From a virus: DNA of 35,997 nucleotides. Location: positions 1 through 35,997 of the IMG/VR virus record IMGVR_UViG_3300008339_000221; one strand, given 5' to 3'. The notes below the pieces were generated by a model. The model was not told the origin of the DNA. It saw only the letters and a list, made by a program, of their open reading frames with translations, and searched no databases. Shown here one piece after another: positions 26,892 to 32,325 of this stretch. Every line of letters begins with the position of its first letter. The stretch's first letter is position 1. Both the position numbers and the translations under genes were made by a program.

Positions 26892-27325
26892 TTTTGATTA
26901 GCCCTTACTCCAAAAAACTAACCAATGGAAAAACTAATCCTAAAAACTATCCGTTTTGGAAAGAGGTTTTAAAAGGGATAGATGAACCAATAATCCAAGT
27001 TGGAATAGACGGTGAGGAACAATTAACTAATGATTTTAGGAAAAATCTACCAATCTCAGACATTAAAAAGTTAATATATGAATGTAGAGTATGGATTTCC
27101 TGCGATAGTTTTATCCAGCATTTAGCATCATTGTCTGGAAAGCGGGGAATAGTATTGTGGTCGGTATCAGACCCTAAAATTTATGGTTATCCAGAGAATA
27201 TCAATTTACTAAAAAGCAAAGATTGTTTATCAAAAAATCAATTTTTATGGTGGGAGTCCGTAGATTTTGACGAAAACAAGTTTGTTGGCCCTGAAGAAGT
27301 GCTATACAATTTGAGCACTTTTTAA
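26888..27325 (+). CDS. GT9-like C-terminal half, stand-alone
   Basis: 145 residues, starting in an ATGA overlap. PIIQVGIDGEEQL at 34-46, then the helix DIKKLIYECRVWISCDSFIQ with HLASLSGKRGIVLWS after it and SDPKIYGYP, recalls the nucleotide-sugar-binding half of GT9 enzymes (Asp73, Ser74, His78, Asp95-Pro96 as the DxxxxH and S-x-x-DP signatures). Full GT9 enzymes have 320-360 residues in one chain, so this looks like a split enzyme whose first half is fused to the preceding GT2. Confidence 0.75.
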   Translation: MILISPYSKKLTNGKTNPKNYPFWKEVLKGIDEPIIQVGIDGEEQLTNDFRKNLPISDIKKLIYECRVWISCDSFIQHLASLSGKRGIVLWSVSDPKIYGYPENINLLKSKDCLSKNQFLWWESVDFDENKFVGPEEVLYNLSTF

Positions 27326-27346
27326 TAAAATTTTACGGGTGTATAA

Positions 27347-27592
27347 ATGGATTGTTTGTCTAATCCGCAATGCCAAGATATTGCCGATAAATCAGTAAAA
27401 AAGGTTTTTGCAATTCTTGGTGTTGATATTGACGACCCGCAGCAGGTTGAAGAATTCCGAGAGGACTTACGTTTTGGAAAAAGACTTCGCAAGTATTCAG
27501 ATTACGGAACAATGGCATTGATAGCAGCGGTGTTTGTAGCTATTGGCGCGGCGCTTTGGGCGGGTATTGTTACAAAGGTTTCTGGAAAATGA
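27347..27592 (+). CDS. small one-TM membrane protein, lysis module
   Basis: 81 residues: a soluble, charged N-terminal half (FREDLRFGKRLRKYSDYG) and one hydrophobic segment near 55-74 (TMALIAAVFVAIGAALWAGI), then a short basic tail. The ATGA overlap with the holin gene puts it in the lysis unit, where it could be a second holin, an antiholin or a spanin-like piece. I see no lipobox. The GGGTG before the start is a modest ribosome site. Confidence 0.75.
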   Translation: MDCLSNPQCQDIADKSVKKVFAILGVDIDDPQQVEEFREDLRFGKRLRKYSDYGTMALIAAVFVAIGAALWAGIVTKVSGK

Positions 27593-27990
27593 TTCCAATT
27601 CCCGCACTGTTATCGGTTGGCGCAAAGCTGATTGATAAGTTCTTCCCCGATGCTCAAGCTGCGGAACAAGCAAAACTGAAGCTGCTGGAAATGCAGCAGA
27701 ATGGTGAATTGGCTCAACTGAACGCCGATGTATCCGAGCAGGAGGAACTGACGAAGCGCCTTCAAGCGGACATGAGCAGCGATAGCTGGCTGTCCAAGAA
27801 CATCCGGCCTATGACGCTGGTGTTTATCCTGATTACTTACACCGCATTTGGTCTAATGTCGGCATGGGATATTGAAGTCAACAACAACTACGTCGAACTT
27901 CTTGGACAGTGGGGTATGCTGATAATGTCCTTCTATTTTGGAGGCAGGACTCTTGAGAAAATTATCGGCATGAAAAAAGGAAAAGAATAA
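27589..27990 (+). CDS. holin (3-TM / GTA-type)
   Basis: 133 residues from ATG 27589, overlapping the previous stop. An N-terminal short hydrophobic patch (IPIPALLSVGAKLIDKFFPD) is followed by a charged helix, then SDSWLSKNIRPMTLVFILIT, the mark of the Holin_3TMs family, and two membrane segments (PMTLVFILITYTAFGLM and LGQWGMLIMSFYFGGR). Holins make the inner-membrane hole that releases or activates the endolysin. The codons are richer in CTG and GAC than in most of the window. It overlaps the endolysin start as TAATG. Confidence 0.85.
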   Translation: MIPIPALLSVGAKLIDKFFPDAQAAEQAKLKLLEMQQNGELAQLNADVSEQEELTKRLQADMSSDSWLSKNIRPMTLVFILITYTAFGLMSAWDIEVNNNYVELLGQWGMLIMSFYFGGRTLEKIIGMKKGKE

Positions 27991-28427
27991 TGCAGTTGAC
28001 TGCAAACTTTTCTCTTGAGGAATTGACGCGCTCTGAAGCGGCCAATCGAAACGGATGGGATAACATTCCTAACGAACAAGAAATTTCAAATTTAAAACGT
28101 CTTGCGGAGTTACTACAGCAAGTTAAAACTGCGCTAGGCAACAAGCCGGTAATGATTAATTCCGGTTTTCGGTCTAAACAAGTCAACGATTCTGTTGGTT
28201 CAAAAGATACCAGTCAGCATCGTTTAGGCTGTGCTGCGGACATTAGAGTGCCGGGAATGAAGCCCCGCGAAGTAGTTGAAGCATGTATTAAAGCTGCAAT
28301 TCCTTTTGACCAGATTATTCTTGAGTTCGATTCATGGACTCATATTTCCGTACCAAATGCGCCAGAATTTAACCCCAGAAAATCAGCTTTGATTATTGAT
28401 AAATCCGGCACTAGGGTTTTTGTTTAG
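27990..28427 (+). CDS. endolysin, M15-family peptidase
   Basis: 145 residues with a Peptidase_M15_3 pattern. The metal ligands are His77 in SQHRLG, Asp84 in AADIRV and His118 in SWTHIS; SGFRSKQVNDSVGS (58-71) is the family's Arg-Ser-xx-xN loop. Such enzymes cut peptide cross-links in peptidoglycan. It lacks a signal peptide, so export through the holin is expected. The gene's stop overlaps the stop of the leftward operon (TAA of the other strand at 28424-28426), so the two transcripts converge without a visible terminator. Confidence 0.93.
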   Translation: MQLTANFSLEELTRSEAANRNGWDNIPNEQEISNLKRLAELLQQVKTALGNKPVMINSGFRSKQVNDSVGSKDTSQHRLGCAADIRVPGMKPREVVEACIKAAIPFDQIILEFDSWTHISVPNAPEFNPRKSALIIDKSGTRVFV

Positions 28428-28663
28428 GGTAGTTTCATCTTCTCAATAGCGGCGGCGCAGTCCTCACACGCCATAAACCATTGCCCTGATTCTGGCGTAA
28501 AGTCGTCTGGATGCCGCTTGTCCTTACACACCTTCACCGCCTCGGCCCTGACAGCCTCTCCGTATCCAGCGAGGGCGGCGAGGAAGTCGTGTTCTGACAT
28601 ATAGCGTTCCCCGTCACGCCATGACTTCGCATACTTCTCCCACAGTTCATCAGCCTTTGTCAT
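28424..28663 (-). CDS. small protein with Cys pair, unknown
   Basis: 79 residues on the minus strand, starting at the ATG at 28663, five bases after a strong AAGGAG; an in-frame ATG at 28717 has no such site and would overlap the small gene upstream. It has a helical N-terminal half (DELWEKYAKSWRDGERYMS) and a C-terminal MACEDCAAAIEKM with a Cys-x-x-Cys pair. The coding bases are clearly more GC-rich than nearby genes, hinting at recent acquisition. It is the last gene of the leftward operon. Confidence 0.65.
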   Translation of the reverse strand: MTKADELWEKYAKSWRDGERYMSEHDFLAALAGYGEAVRAEAVKVCKDKRHPDDFTPESGQWFMACEDCAAAIEKMKLP

Positions 28664-28766
28664 TTGCGCTCCTTGCTCGGTCAATGGCGTTACCACATAA
28701 GCTGCATATATTGTCATTCGCGCACTTTAGTAGCTTATTCCGCAGTTCCGCGTTCGTGTCGGTCAT
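28650..28766 (-). CDS. 38-residue protein with CxxC
   Basis: Minus-strand frame of 39 codons (MTDTNAELRNKLLKCANDNI, then CSLCGNAIDRAR). Its start follows AGGA by six bases, and its end overlaps the start of the next gene by 14 bases, as coupled genes do. The Cys-x-x-Cys, with another Cys six residues before, suggests a tiny metal-binding fold. It lies between the tRNA and the 79-residue gene, in the same direction. Confidence 0.5.
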   Translation of the reverse strand: MTDTNAELRNKLLKCANDNICSLCGNAIDRARSANDKG

Positions 28767-28781
28767 TTCTTGTCCTACATT

Positions 28782-28864
28782 TGGTAGGCGAGGCCGGAAT
28801 CGAACCGGCAAGCGTTAGCGGCAGATTTTAAGTCTGCTGTGTTTACCAATTTCACCACTCGCCC
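28782..28864 (-). tRNA. tRNA-Leu (anticodon TAA)
   Basis: An 83-base cloverleaf on the minus strand: acceptor GGGCGAG with CTCGCCT (one G-U), D stem GTG/CAC with GG in the loop, anticodon stem GCAGA/TCTGC around CTTAAAA (anticodon TAA), an 11-base variable arm, and T arm GCCGG-TTCGATT-CCGGC. The discriminator A is followed by an encoded CCA. The anticodon reads TTA, and TTA is visibly a common Leu codon in this genome. Its first base is the last base of the upstream gene's TAG stop. Confidence 0.93.
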
Positions 28865-29211
28865 TAAACTTTCCTTAACTTTTTAAGTAATAAATCTAGC
28901 TTTTCCCGATTCTCCGCAGAAAGTTCTTTTGACTGCGGCGGCGGAAGGCATAACGCTTGCTCACGCGGGGGCAAGACGCGCAGGAATTGTGCGGGGGCGG
29001 GGAATATATCAACTGTCGCGCACAACTCGCCAAAAGCCGTTTTAATGCGTTTCCTGTCTAACCTTTCATCCCATGAAATCGGTCTGCTGGCTACCGTTTC
29101 AAACCAAACCACGGCAGTAGCAGTAACCGTATCGGCTGAAGGAGCGTTTTTTAGCCGCAAAGAAATTAATCTTTGCAGACCTTCTACGATTTCACTTTTC
29201 AGCCAGTTCAC
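28864..29211 (-). CDS. phage protein of the leftward operon, unknown
   Basis: About 115 residues from a GTG at 29211; a TTG at 29235 is an alternative, and the true start is not settled. A helix near the N terminus (EIVEGLQRLISLRLKNAP) is followed by AVVWFETVASRPISWDERLD, RKRIKTAFGELCATV and FPAPAQFLRVLPPREQ, a pattern familiar from uncharacterised proteins encoded beside replication proteins in proteobacterial prophages. It overlaps the replication-like gene and ends in the first base of the tRNA. A replication accessory role is possible but unproven. Confidence 0.7.
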   Translation of the reverse strand: MNWLKSEIVEGLQRLISLRLKNAPSADTVTATAVVWFETVASRPISWDERLDRKRIKTAFGELCATVDIFPAPAQFLRVLPPREQALCLPPPQSKELSAENREKLDLLLKKLRKV

Positions 29212-29500
29212 GTTTCCAGCTTTCAAGAGCAACAAGGGTTCCGAGGGTTTTGCTTAACTGTTTAGGAACGTCAATTTCCATTTCATCCGACCAACGCTCT
29301 CCGCGTAGCCAAGTCGCCGGGTGCGGAATGAATTGACCATTATCTTTTTGCCATTGTTCGGATTGGCATTGACTATTAATCGCGGCCAGCAGTTCGTCAA
29401 GAGGGGGTCTAATCTTAGCGGTCTGCATCCATGCTTTTCTTGCAACTGCTTTTGCTACCCGCCGGGGGTATGCTTTCCAAAAAATCTCGAAATCATCCAT
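29192..29500 (-). CDS. replication-organizer-like C-terminal domain, stand-alone
   Basis: 102 residues. FEIFWKAYPRRVAKAVARKA near the N terminus and QFIPHPATWLRGERWSDEME (about 56-75) are the typical C-terminal domain found in phage replication initiators (lambda O-like organizers and DnaT-like proteins), which contacts the helicase or its loader. Here it has no N-terminal DNA-binding wing; the winged-helix protein two genes upstream might supply that. No helicase or helicase loader is visible in the window, so this small protein may be the link to the host replisome. Confidence 0.75.
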   Translation of the reverse strand: MDDFEIFWKAYPRRVAKAVARKAWMQTAKIRPPLDELLAAINSQCQSEQWQKDNGQFIPHPATWLRGERWSDEMEIDVPKQLSKTLGTLVALESWKRELAEK

Positions 29501-29735
29501 TTAAATAATCTCCCCATGCTTCGTCTAAAATATAATCTTCAAGGTTTTCTCGGTCAAATTCAAAATTCGCAGGAAAATCTACTTCCAATTCAATTTCACC
29601 TTCTGCGGGATAACATTTTTCTGGTGGCCCCGATATTTTTTCTTGCTGGTAATAACCTTTGTATCTCACAGTAACTTCATGCTCGTTACCGTCAACGTCA
29701 TTAACGGTTGTTGTAAATTCTCCGCCAATGTCCAT
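29493..29735 (-). CDS. conserved small phage protein, unknown
   Basis: 80 residues, acidic (many Glu and Asp), with VTVRYKGYYQQEKISGPPEK followed by CYPAEGEIELEVDF. This Gly-Pro-Pro-Glu ... Tyr-Pro-Ala-Glu pattern recurs in small uncharacterised phage proteins, but I know no function. It starts as TAATG from the winged-helix gene and overlaps the replication-like gene by 8 bases. Confidence 0.75.
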   Translation of the reverse strand: MDIGGEFTTTVNDVDGNEHEVTVRYKGYYQQEKISGPPEKCYPAEGEIELEVDFPANFEFDRENLEDYILDEAWGDYLNG

Positions 29736-29944
29736 TATTTCCCCACGTAGTATTTTTTAACTTTAACAATCTCGCCGCGACGATTTTTAACGTCAATCAT
29801 GTAACCGGAAATCTTCATTCCCGATTCGCGCAGTTCAAGGATTCTTGAGGCAAGGCGCGTGATGCCATACATCGAAAATGCTTGCAGAGTAGTGATGGTT
29901 TTATGGTTTTTCAGGTGATTCTTGATAATGTCGTTTTGTGTCAT
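29735..29944 (-). CDS. winged-helix DNA-binding protein (HTH_39-like)
   Basis: 69 residues, the first gene of the leftward operon. NDIIKNHLKNHKTITTLQAF then SMYGITRLASRILELRESGM form helix-turn-helix plus recognition helix, and DVKNRRGEIVKVKKYYV the wing hairpin; this matches the small phage HTH_39 type. It could repress the adjacent divergent promoters or act with the replication-like protein. AAAGGAG lies seven bases before the start, and a strong promoter lies just upstream. Confidence 0.8.
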   Translation of the reverse strand: MTQNDIIKNHLKNHKTITTLQAFSMYGITRLASRILELRESGMKISGYMIDVKNRRGEIVKVKKYYVGK

Positions 29945-29972
29945 GTCATATCTCCTTTGTTAAGGTGAATAC

Positions 29973-30002
29973 ATCATAAACAGTCAATAATACAAAAGTC
30001 AA
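29973..30002 (-). promoter_or_regulatory. leftward early promoter
   Basis: On the minus strand TTGACT (30002-29997), an 18-base spacer, and TATGAT (29978-29973), each five of six bases from consensus, with a T-rich and A-rich stretch upstream like an UP element. It lies just before the winged-helix gene and would drive the leftward operon and the tRNA. Confidence 0.75.
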
Positions 30003-30013
30003 CAATTATTTTT
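29996..30013 (-). repeat. 18-bp inverted repeat, left copy
   Basis: Reading AAAAATAATTGTTGACTT on the minus strand, this is an exact match to the block at 30537-30554 on the plus strand. It covers the -35 box and the AT-rich part upstream of the leftward promoter. Confidence 0.9.
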
Positions 30014-30049
30014 TTATTCGATTGGCTGGTGATGGAAGCTGCCGACCGC

Positions 30050-30103
30050 CCAAGATGCCTGCACAGAAAAACAGGGCATCTTGGATTCCAAAGGGCATCT
30101 TGG
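30050..30103. promoter_or_regulatory. operator-like repeats GGCATCTTGG
   Basis: Three exact 10-base copies: inverted at 30050-30059, direct at 30075-30084 and 30094-30103. The two direct copies are 19 bases apart (about two helix turns), and the first pair could form a hairpin with a 15-base loop. Repressor or initiator binding is plausible. Confidence 0.5.
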
Positions 30104-30124
30104 TTAGGCATAGGTTCCCCAAAG

Positions 30125-30141
30125 GTGATAGCCCCTATCAC
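30125..30141. promoter_or_regulatory. operator-like dyad GTGATAG-CCC-CTATCAC
   Basis: A perfect 7-base inverted repeat around CCC in the control region. The 17-base size and spacing are those of a helix-turn-helix dimer site. Only one full copy was found. Confidence 0.5.
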
Positions 30142-30231
30142 TTCTGCTAGTGTCTCAATGGCTCCTGAGAAACCTACAGCACCCGAAGGCAGAGATTCAT
30201 CAATAGAAGGCTTGTCTCACCATTGAACCGT

Positions 30232-30459
30232 CTATTTTGTGCGGTCGCTCTCTGACACGCCGCGAAGGATATAAGCCGTGTGAGCATATTCCATGTGTAT
30301 TCTTGTCAGCAGCCCATTCAGGCTCGTTGCTATCGCGGACAGTGCGGCCAATGAAAAATCCCTACGGCTGGGTTCACGGTCGCGGTAGAGATGGGCGCAA
30401 GTGATGGGAAGTCGCACATCCAGACCGAAACCCATGCGTAGGGATTCGTCATCACTCAC
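30232..30459 (-). CDS. possible small protein in the control region
   Basis: 75 residues on the minus strand. It is more GC-rich than the flanking genes, with a plausible globular composition (DFSLAALSAIATSLNGLLTR, then MEYAHTAYILRGV). GGAG lies eight bases before the start at 30459. I do not recognise it. It lies alone between the two early promoters, so it may be a regulator or a recently gained gene. A chance open frame is not excluded. Confidence 0.45.
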   Translation of the reverse strand: MSDDESLRMGFGLDVRLPITCAHLYRDREPSRRDFSLAALSAIATSLNGLLTRIHMEYAHTAYILRGVSESDRTK

Positions 30460-30485
30460 GCTCCACCGCTGAAGCGACCTGTCTT

Positions 30486-30502
30486 TTTCACAGGCAAAAC
30501 GA
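30486..30502. promoter_or_regulatory. small hairpin CCTGT...ACAGG
   Basis: CCTGT and ACAGG pair around CTTTTTC in the leader of the 75-residue minus-strand frame. It is short (five pairs), perhaps an attenuator or a protein site. Confidence 0.25.
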
Positions 30503-30536
30503 TATTAACCCCATTTTTCGCACATTGCAAGGCCCC

Positions 30537-30554
30537 AAAAATAATTGTTGACTT
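30537..30554 (+). repeat. 18-bp inverted repeat, right copy
   Basis: AAAAATAATTGTTGACTT, the exact reverse-orientation partner of the block at 29996-30013. It contains the -35 box of the rightward promoter. Confidence 0.9.
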
Positions 30555-30576
30555 ACTCAAATTAACAGTTTACAGT
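30548..30576 (+). promoter_or_regulatory. rightward early promoter
   Basis: TTGACT (30548-30553), a 17-base spacer and TACAGT (30571-30576, four of six bases). The AT-rich block upstream is shared with the leftward promoter. It lies 20 bases before the first gene of the rightward early operon, which has a strong ribosome site. Confidence 0.65.
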
Positions 30577-30595
30577 TGCAATTAGGAGGTGACAA

Positions 30596-30808
30596 ATGAC
30601 AGACGCGCAAGCAACAGCATTAGGTAGATTTTGCGGTTTAGCTACATTCTGCAAAGAAAATCCAGAACACCAGTTTGACAGTCAATATTACATTGACAAA
30701 TTAGTTGATATTTTGAATGAATACGAAAGGACAAAACATGAAAGCAATCGCACAAGCATTTCTAGCTGCACAGAAGCAATTTTCTCCGGCGCTGAAGAAC
30801 GCAATTAA
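30596..30808 (+). CDS. small first gene of the rightward early operon, unknown
   Basis: 70 residues, acidic and helical (LGRFCGLATFCKENPE, YYIDKLVDILNEYERTK), of unknown function. AGGAGG lies six bases before its start, one of the best ribosome sites in the window, and the early promoter lies just ahead, so it is probably translated strongly. It overlaps the ERF gene by 71 bases; its last 24 residues are Ser/Thr-rich and may be unconstrained. Confidence 0.65.
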   Translation: MTDAQATALGRFCGLATFCKENPEHQFDSQYYIDKLVDILNEYERTKHESNRTSISSCTEAIFSGAEERN

Positions 30809-31277
30809 CCCGCATTTCAAAAATAAATACGCCGACCTTGCCAGTTGTGTTGACGCGGTGATGGATGCTTTAAACGCAAATGGAATCTCATTGATTCAGA
30901 CTACGCATCCGCACGATGACGGTGTAGTTGTAGAAACATTGTTTTTACATGAATCTGGCGAACAGCTTACTGGCGGCAAATTGTTTTTTCCTGCGGTTAA
31001 ACATGACGCGCAAGGTTACATGAGTGCGCTGACGTATTGCCGTAGAGGTTCGCTTATGGCGGCATGTGGTATTGCGCCCGAAGATGATGATGGCAATGCT
31101 TCAGTAGAAACGCCAAAATTTAATAAAACAAATTGCGGTGACTACGAAACCTTAAAGTTTAAGATTCAACTTGCAGAATCACTTGAGGAACTTCAAGCAA
31201 TGTGGATTGCTATGAATCCTGACGAACGAATGATGATGGACAAAGAAAAAGAAATTGCAAAGGCAAAACTCAAATGA
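30738..31277 (+). CDS. erf: ERF-family single-strand annealing protein
   Basis: 179 residues from ATG 30738, chosen over an in-frame ATG at 30717 because AAAGGA precedes it. AINPHFKNKYADLASCVDAV (22-41) and ALTYCRRGSLMAACGIAPED with DDGN after it (97-120) are the two best-known ERF blocks. Such proteins coat single strands and anneal homologous ones, giving phage recombination and concatemers. It is coupled by ATGA to the exonuclease, its usual partner. Confidence 0.95.
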   Translation: MKAIAQAFLAAQKQFSPALKNAINPHFKNKYADLASCVDAVMDALNANGISLIQTTHPHDDGVVVETLFLHESGEQLTGGKLFFPAVKHDAQGYMSALTYCRRGSLMAACGIAPEDDDGNASVETPKFNKTNCGDYETLKFKIQLAESLEELQAMWIAMNPDERMMMDKEKEIAKAKLK

Positions 31278-31900
31278 GACAAGAAAATAAACAACAAGGA
31301 ACTGGTGATTGGTTTAGTCAACGTATTGGTAAGCTGACAGCATCGCGTATGTCGGATGCAATGAGTTTTACCAAAAAGGGAACCGATGCCTCAGAACGAA
31401 TTAAGCTGAAGATGGAAATCGTTACTGAGCGAATGACAGACATTATTGTTCCCAAATACATTAATGCTGCAATGCAATGGGGAATTGACCATGAACCATT
31501 GGCTAAACAAAACTTTGAAAGCTATACAGGAATTTTGATTCAAGATGTAGGGTTTGTTCCGCACCCCACTATTGAAAACTTTGGGGCATCGCCAGATGGC
31601 TTTACAAGCGATGGTTATTTGATTGAAACCAAATGCCCTTCGTCAACTACGCACCTAAAATATTTGCTTGACAAAGACAATGTGCCGGAAGAATATAAGC
31701 CTCAGATGTGCGTACAAGCACTTTGCACCGGCAGGAAAAAAATCTGGTTTGTATCTTACGACCCAAGATTTCCGCCGAAGCAACAGATGTTCGTAAAACT
31801 CTACGAACCGACACAAGAAGAATTAAGTGCAGTAGAAACCGCAGCTATTAAGTTTCTTGCGGAAGTGGATGAACTTTTTGATAACGTAATTGGAGCCTGA
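31274..31900 (+). CDS. YqaJ / lambda-exonuclease-family nuclease
   Basis: 208 residues of the PD-(D/E)xK fold: Arg17 and KLTASRMSDAM near the N terminus, Glu74 in WGIDHEPLA, Asp108 in GASPDG, Glu118 and Lys120 in LIETKCP, and the QMCVQALCTG helix. These enzymes resect one strand from DNA ends and hand the single strand to the annealing protein encoded just upstream. It probably works with the ERF protein and the SSB-like protein encoded next. Confidence 0.95.
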   Translation: MRQENKQQGTGDWFSQRIGKLTASRMSDAMSFTKKGTDASERIKLKMEIVTERMTDIIVPKYINAAMQWGIDHEPLAKQNFESYTGILIQDVGFVPHPTIENFGASPDGFTSDGYLIETKCPSSTTHLKYLLDKDNVPEEYKPQMCVQALCTGRKKIWFVSYDPRFPPKQQMFVKLYEPTQEELSAVETAAIKFLAEVDELFDNVIGA

Positions 31901-31901
31901 A

Positions 31902-32147
31902 ATGTCATACGACAACACAAACAGCGGTGCATTGTTTAAGAACGACAAAAAAGAAACGGAAAAGCAGCCAGATTACAAAGGCAAGCTAAACGTAAACGGT
32001 AAAGACTTTTATCTTAGTGCTTGGCTTAAAACGTCAAAAGAGGGCAATAAGTATATGAGTCTTGCCGTTCAAGAGCCGACGCAAGGGCATCAATCTACAA
32101 AGCAAAAGGACACCATTATGAACATGAAAGACGATATTCCGTTTTGA
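31902..32147 (+). CDS. small SSB-like protein with DDIPF tail
   Basis: 81 residues from ATG 31902 (GGAG upstream). A beta-rich core DYKGKLNVNGKDFYLSAWLK then TSKEGNKYMSLAVQ is followed by a flexible linker and the exact C terminus MKDDIPF. The tail closely matches the DDDIPF end of bacterial SSB proteins, which binds repair and replication partners. Placement after the annealing protein and exonuclease supports a single-strand-binding role, although the core is shorter than a standard SSB fold (about 110 residues). Function is inferred. Confidence 0.75.
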   Translation: MSYDNTNSGALFKNDKKETEKQPDYKGKLNVNGKDFYLSAWLKTSKEGNKYMSLAVQEPTQGHQSTKQKDTIMNMKDDIPF

Positions 32148-32148
32148 T

Positions 32149-32325
32149 ATGGAAAATAAACTACAAGAGGCAATTAAATATCTGCGCGAACGAAAACTTT
32201 ATATTCTTGAGTTCACGTTCAAACCGACTAACGCATCACAAACGGATATTGCTGTGACAATAGCTAGATACCGAAGGGAAGTATTAGAGCAACCATTCCC
32301 TGTGGTTTTACGAAAACGCCGATAA
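32149..32325 (+). CDS. 58-residue basic protein
   Basis: The frame starts 1 base after the SSB-like stop and reads MENKLQEAIKYLRERKLYIL ... YRREVLEQPFPVVLRKRR. It is basic and helical, with a coiled-coil-like start and an Arg-rich end, consistent with a small nucleic-acid-binding protein. I do not recognise a family. There is no separate strong ribosome site; coupling to the gene before is likely. Confidence 0.65.
   Translation: MENKLQEAIKYLRERKLYILEFTFKPTNASQTDIAVTIARYRREVLEQPFPVVLRKRR

Larger units (their letters stand above)
29945..30595. other. divergent control region of about 650 bases
   Basis: This gap between the leftward and rightward early operons holds two divergent promoters with an identical 18-bp block, three copies of GGCATCTTGG (one inverted), a GTGATAG dyad, one plausible minus-strand gene (30232-30459) and a hairpin at 30486-30502. 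Its inner part is more GC-rich than the flanks. A minus-strand frame is open from about 30216 to 29977 but has no good start, so it may be a decayed gene. An origin of replication could lie here; I see no clear iteron set. Confidence 0.55.

Noticed and set aside
28424-28717. Longer start at 28717 for the last gene of the leftward operon
   Set aside because: No ribosome site there, and it would overlap almost all of the small CxxC gene; the ATG at 28663 has AAGGAG at ideal spacing.
30029-30226. 65-codon plus-strand frame in the control region
   Set aside because: It overlaps the operator-like repeats, has no ribosome site and reads as low-complexity shadow sequence.
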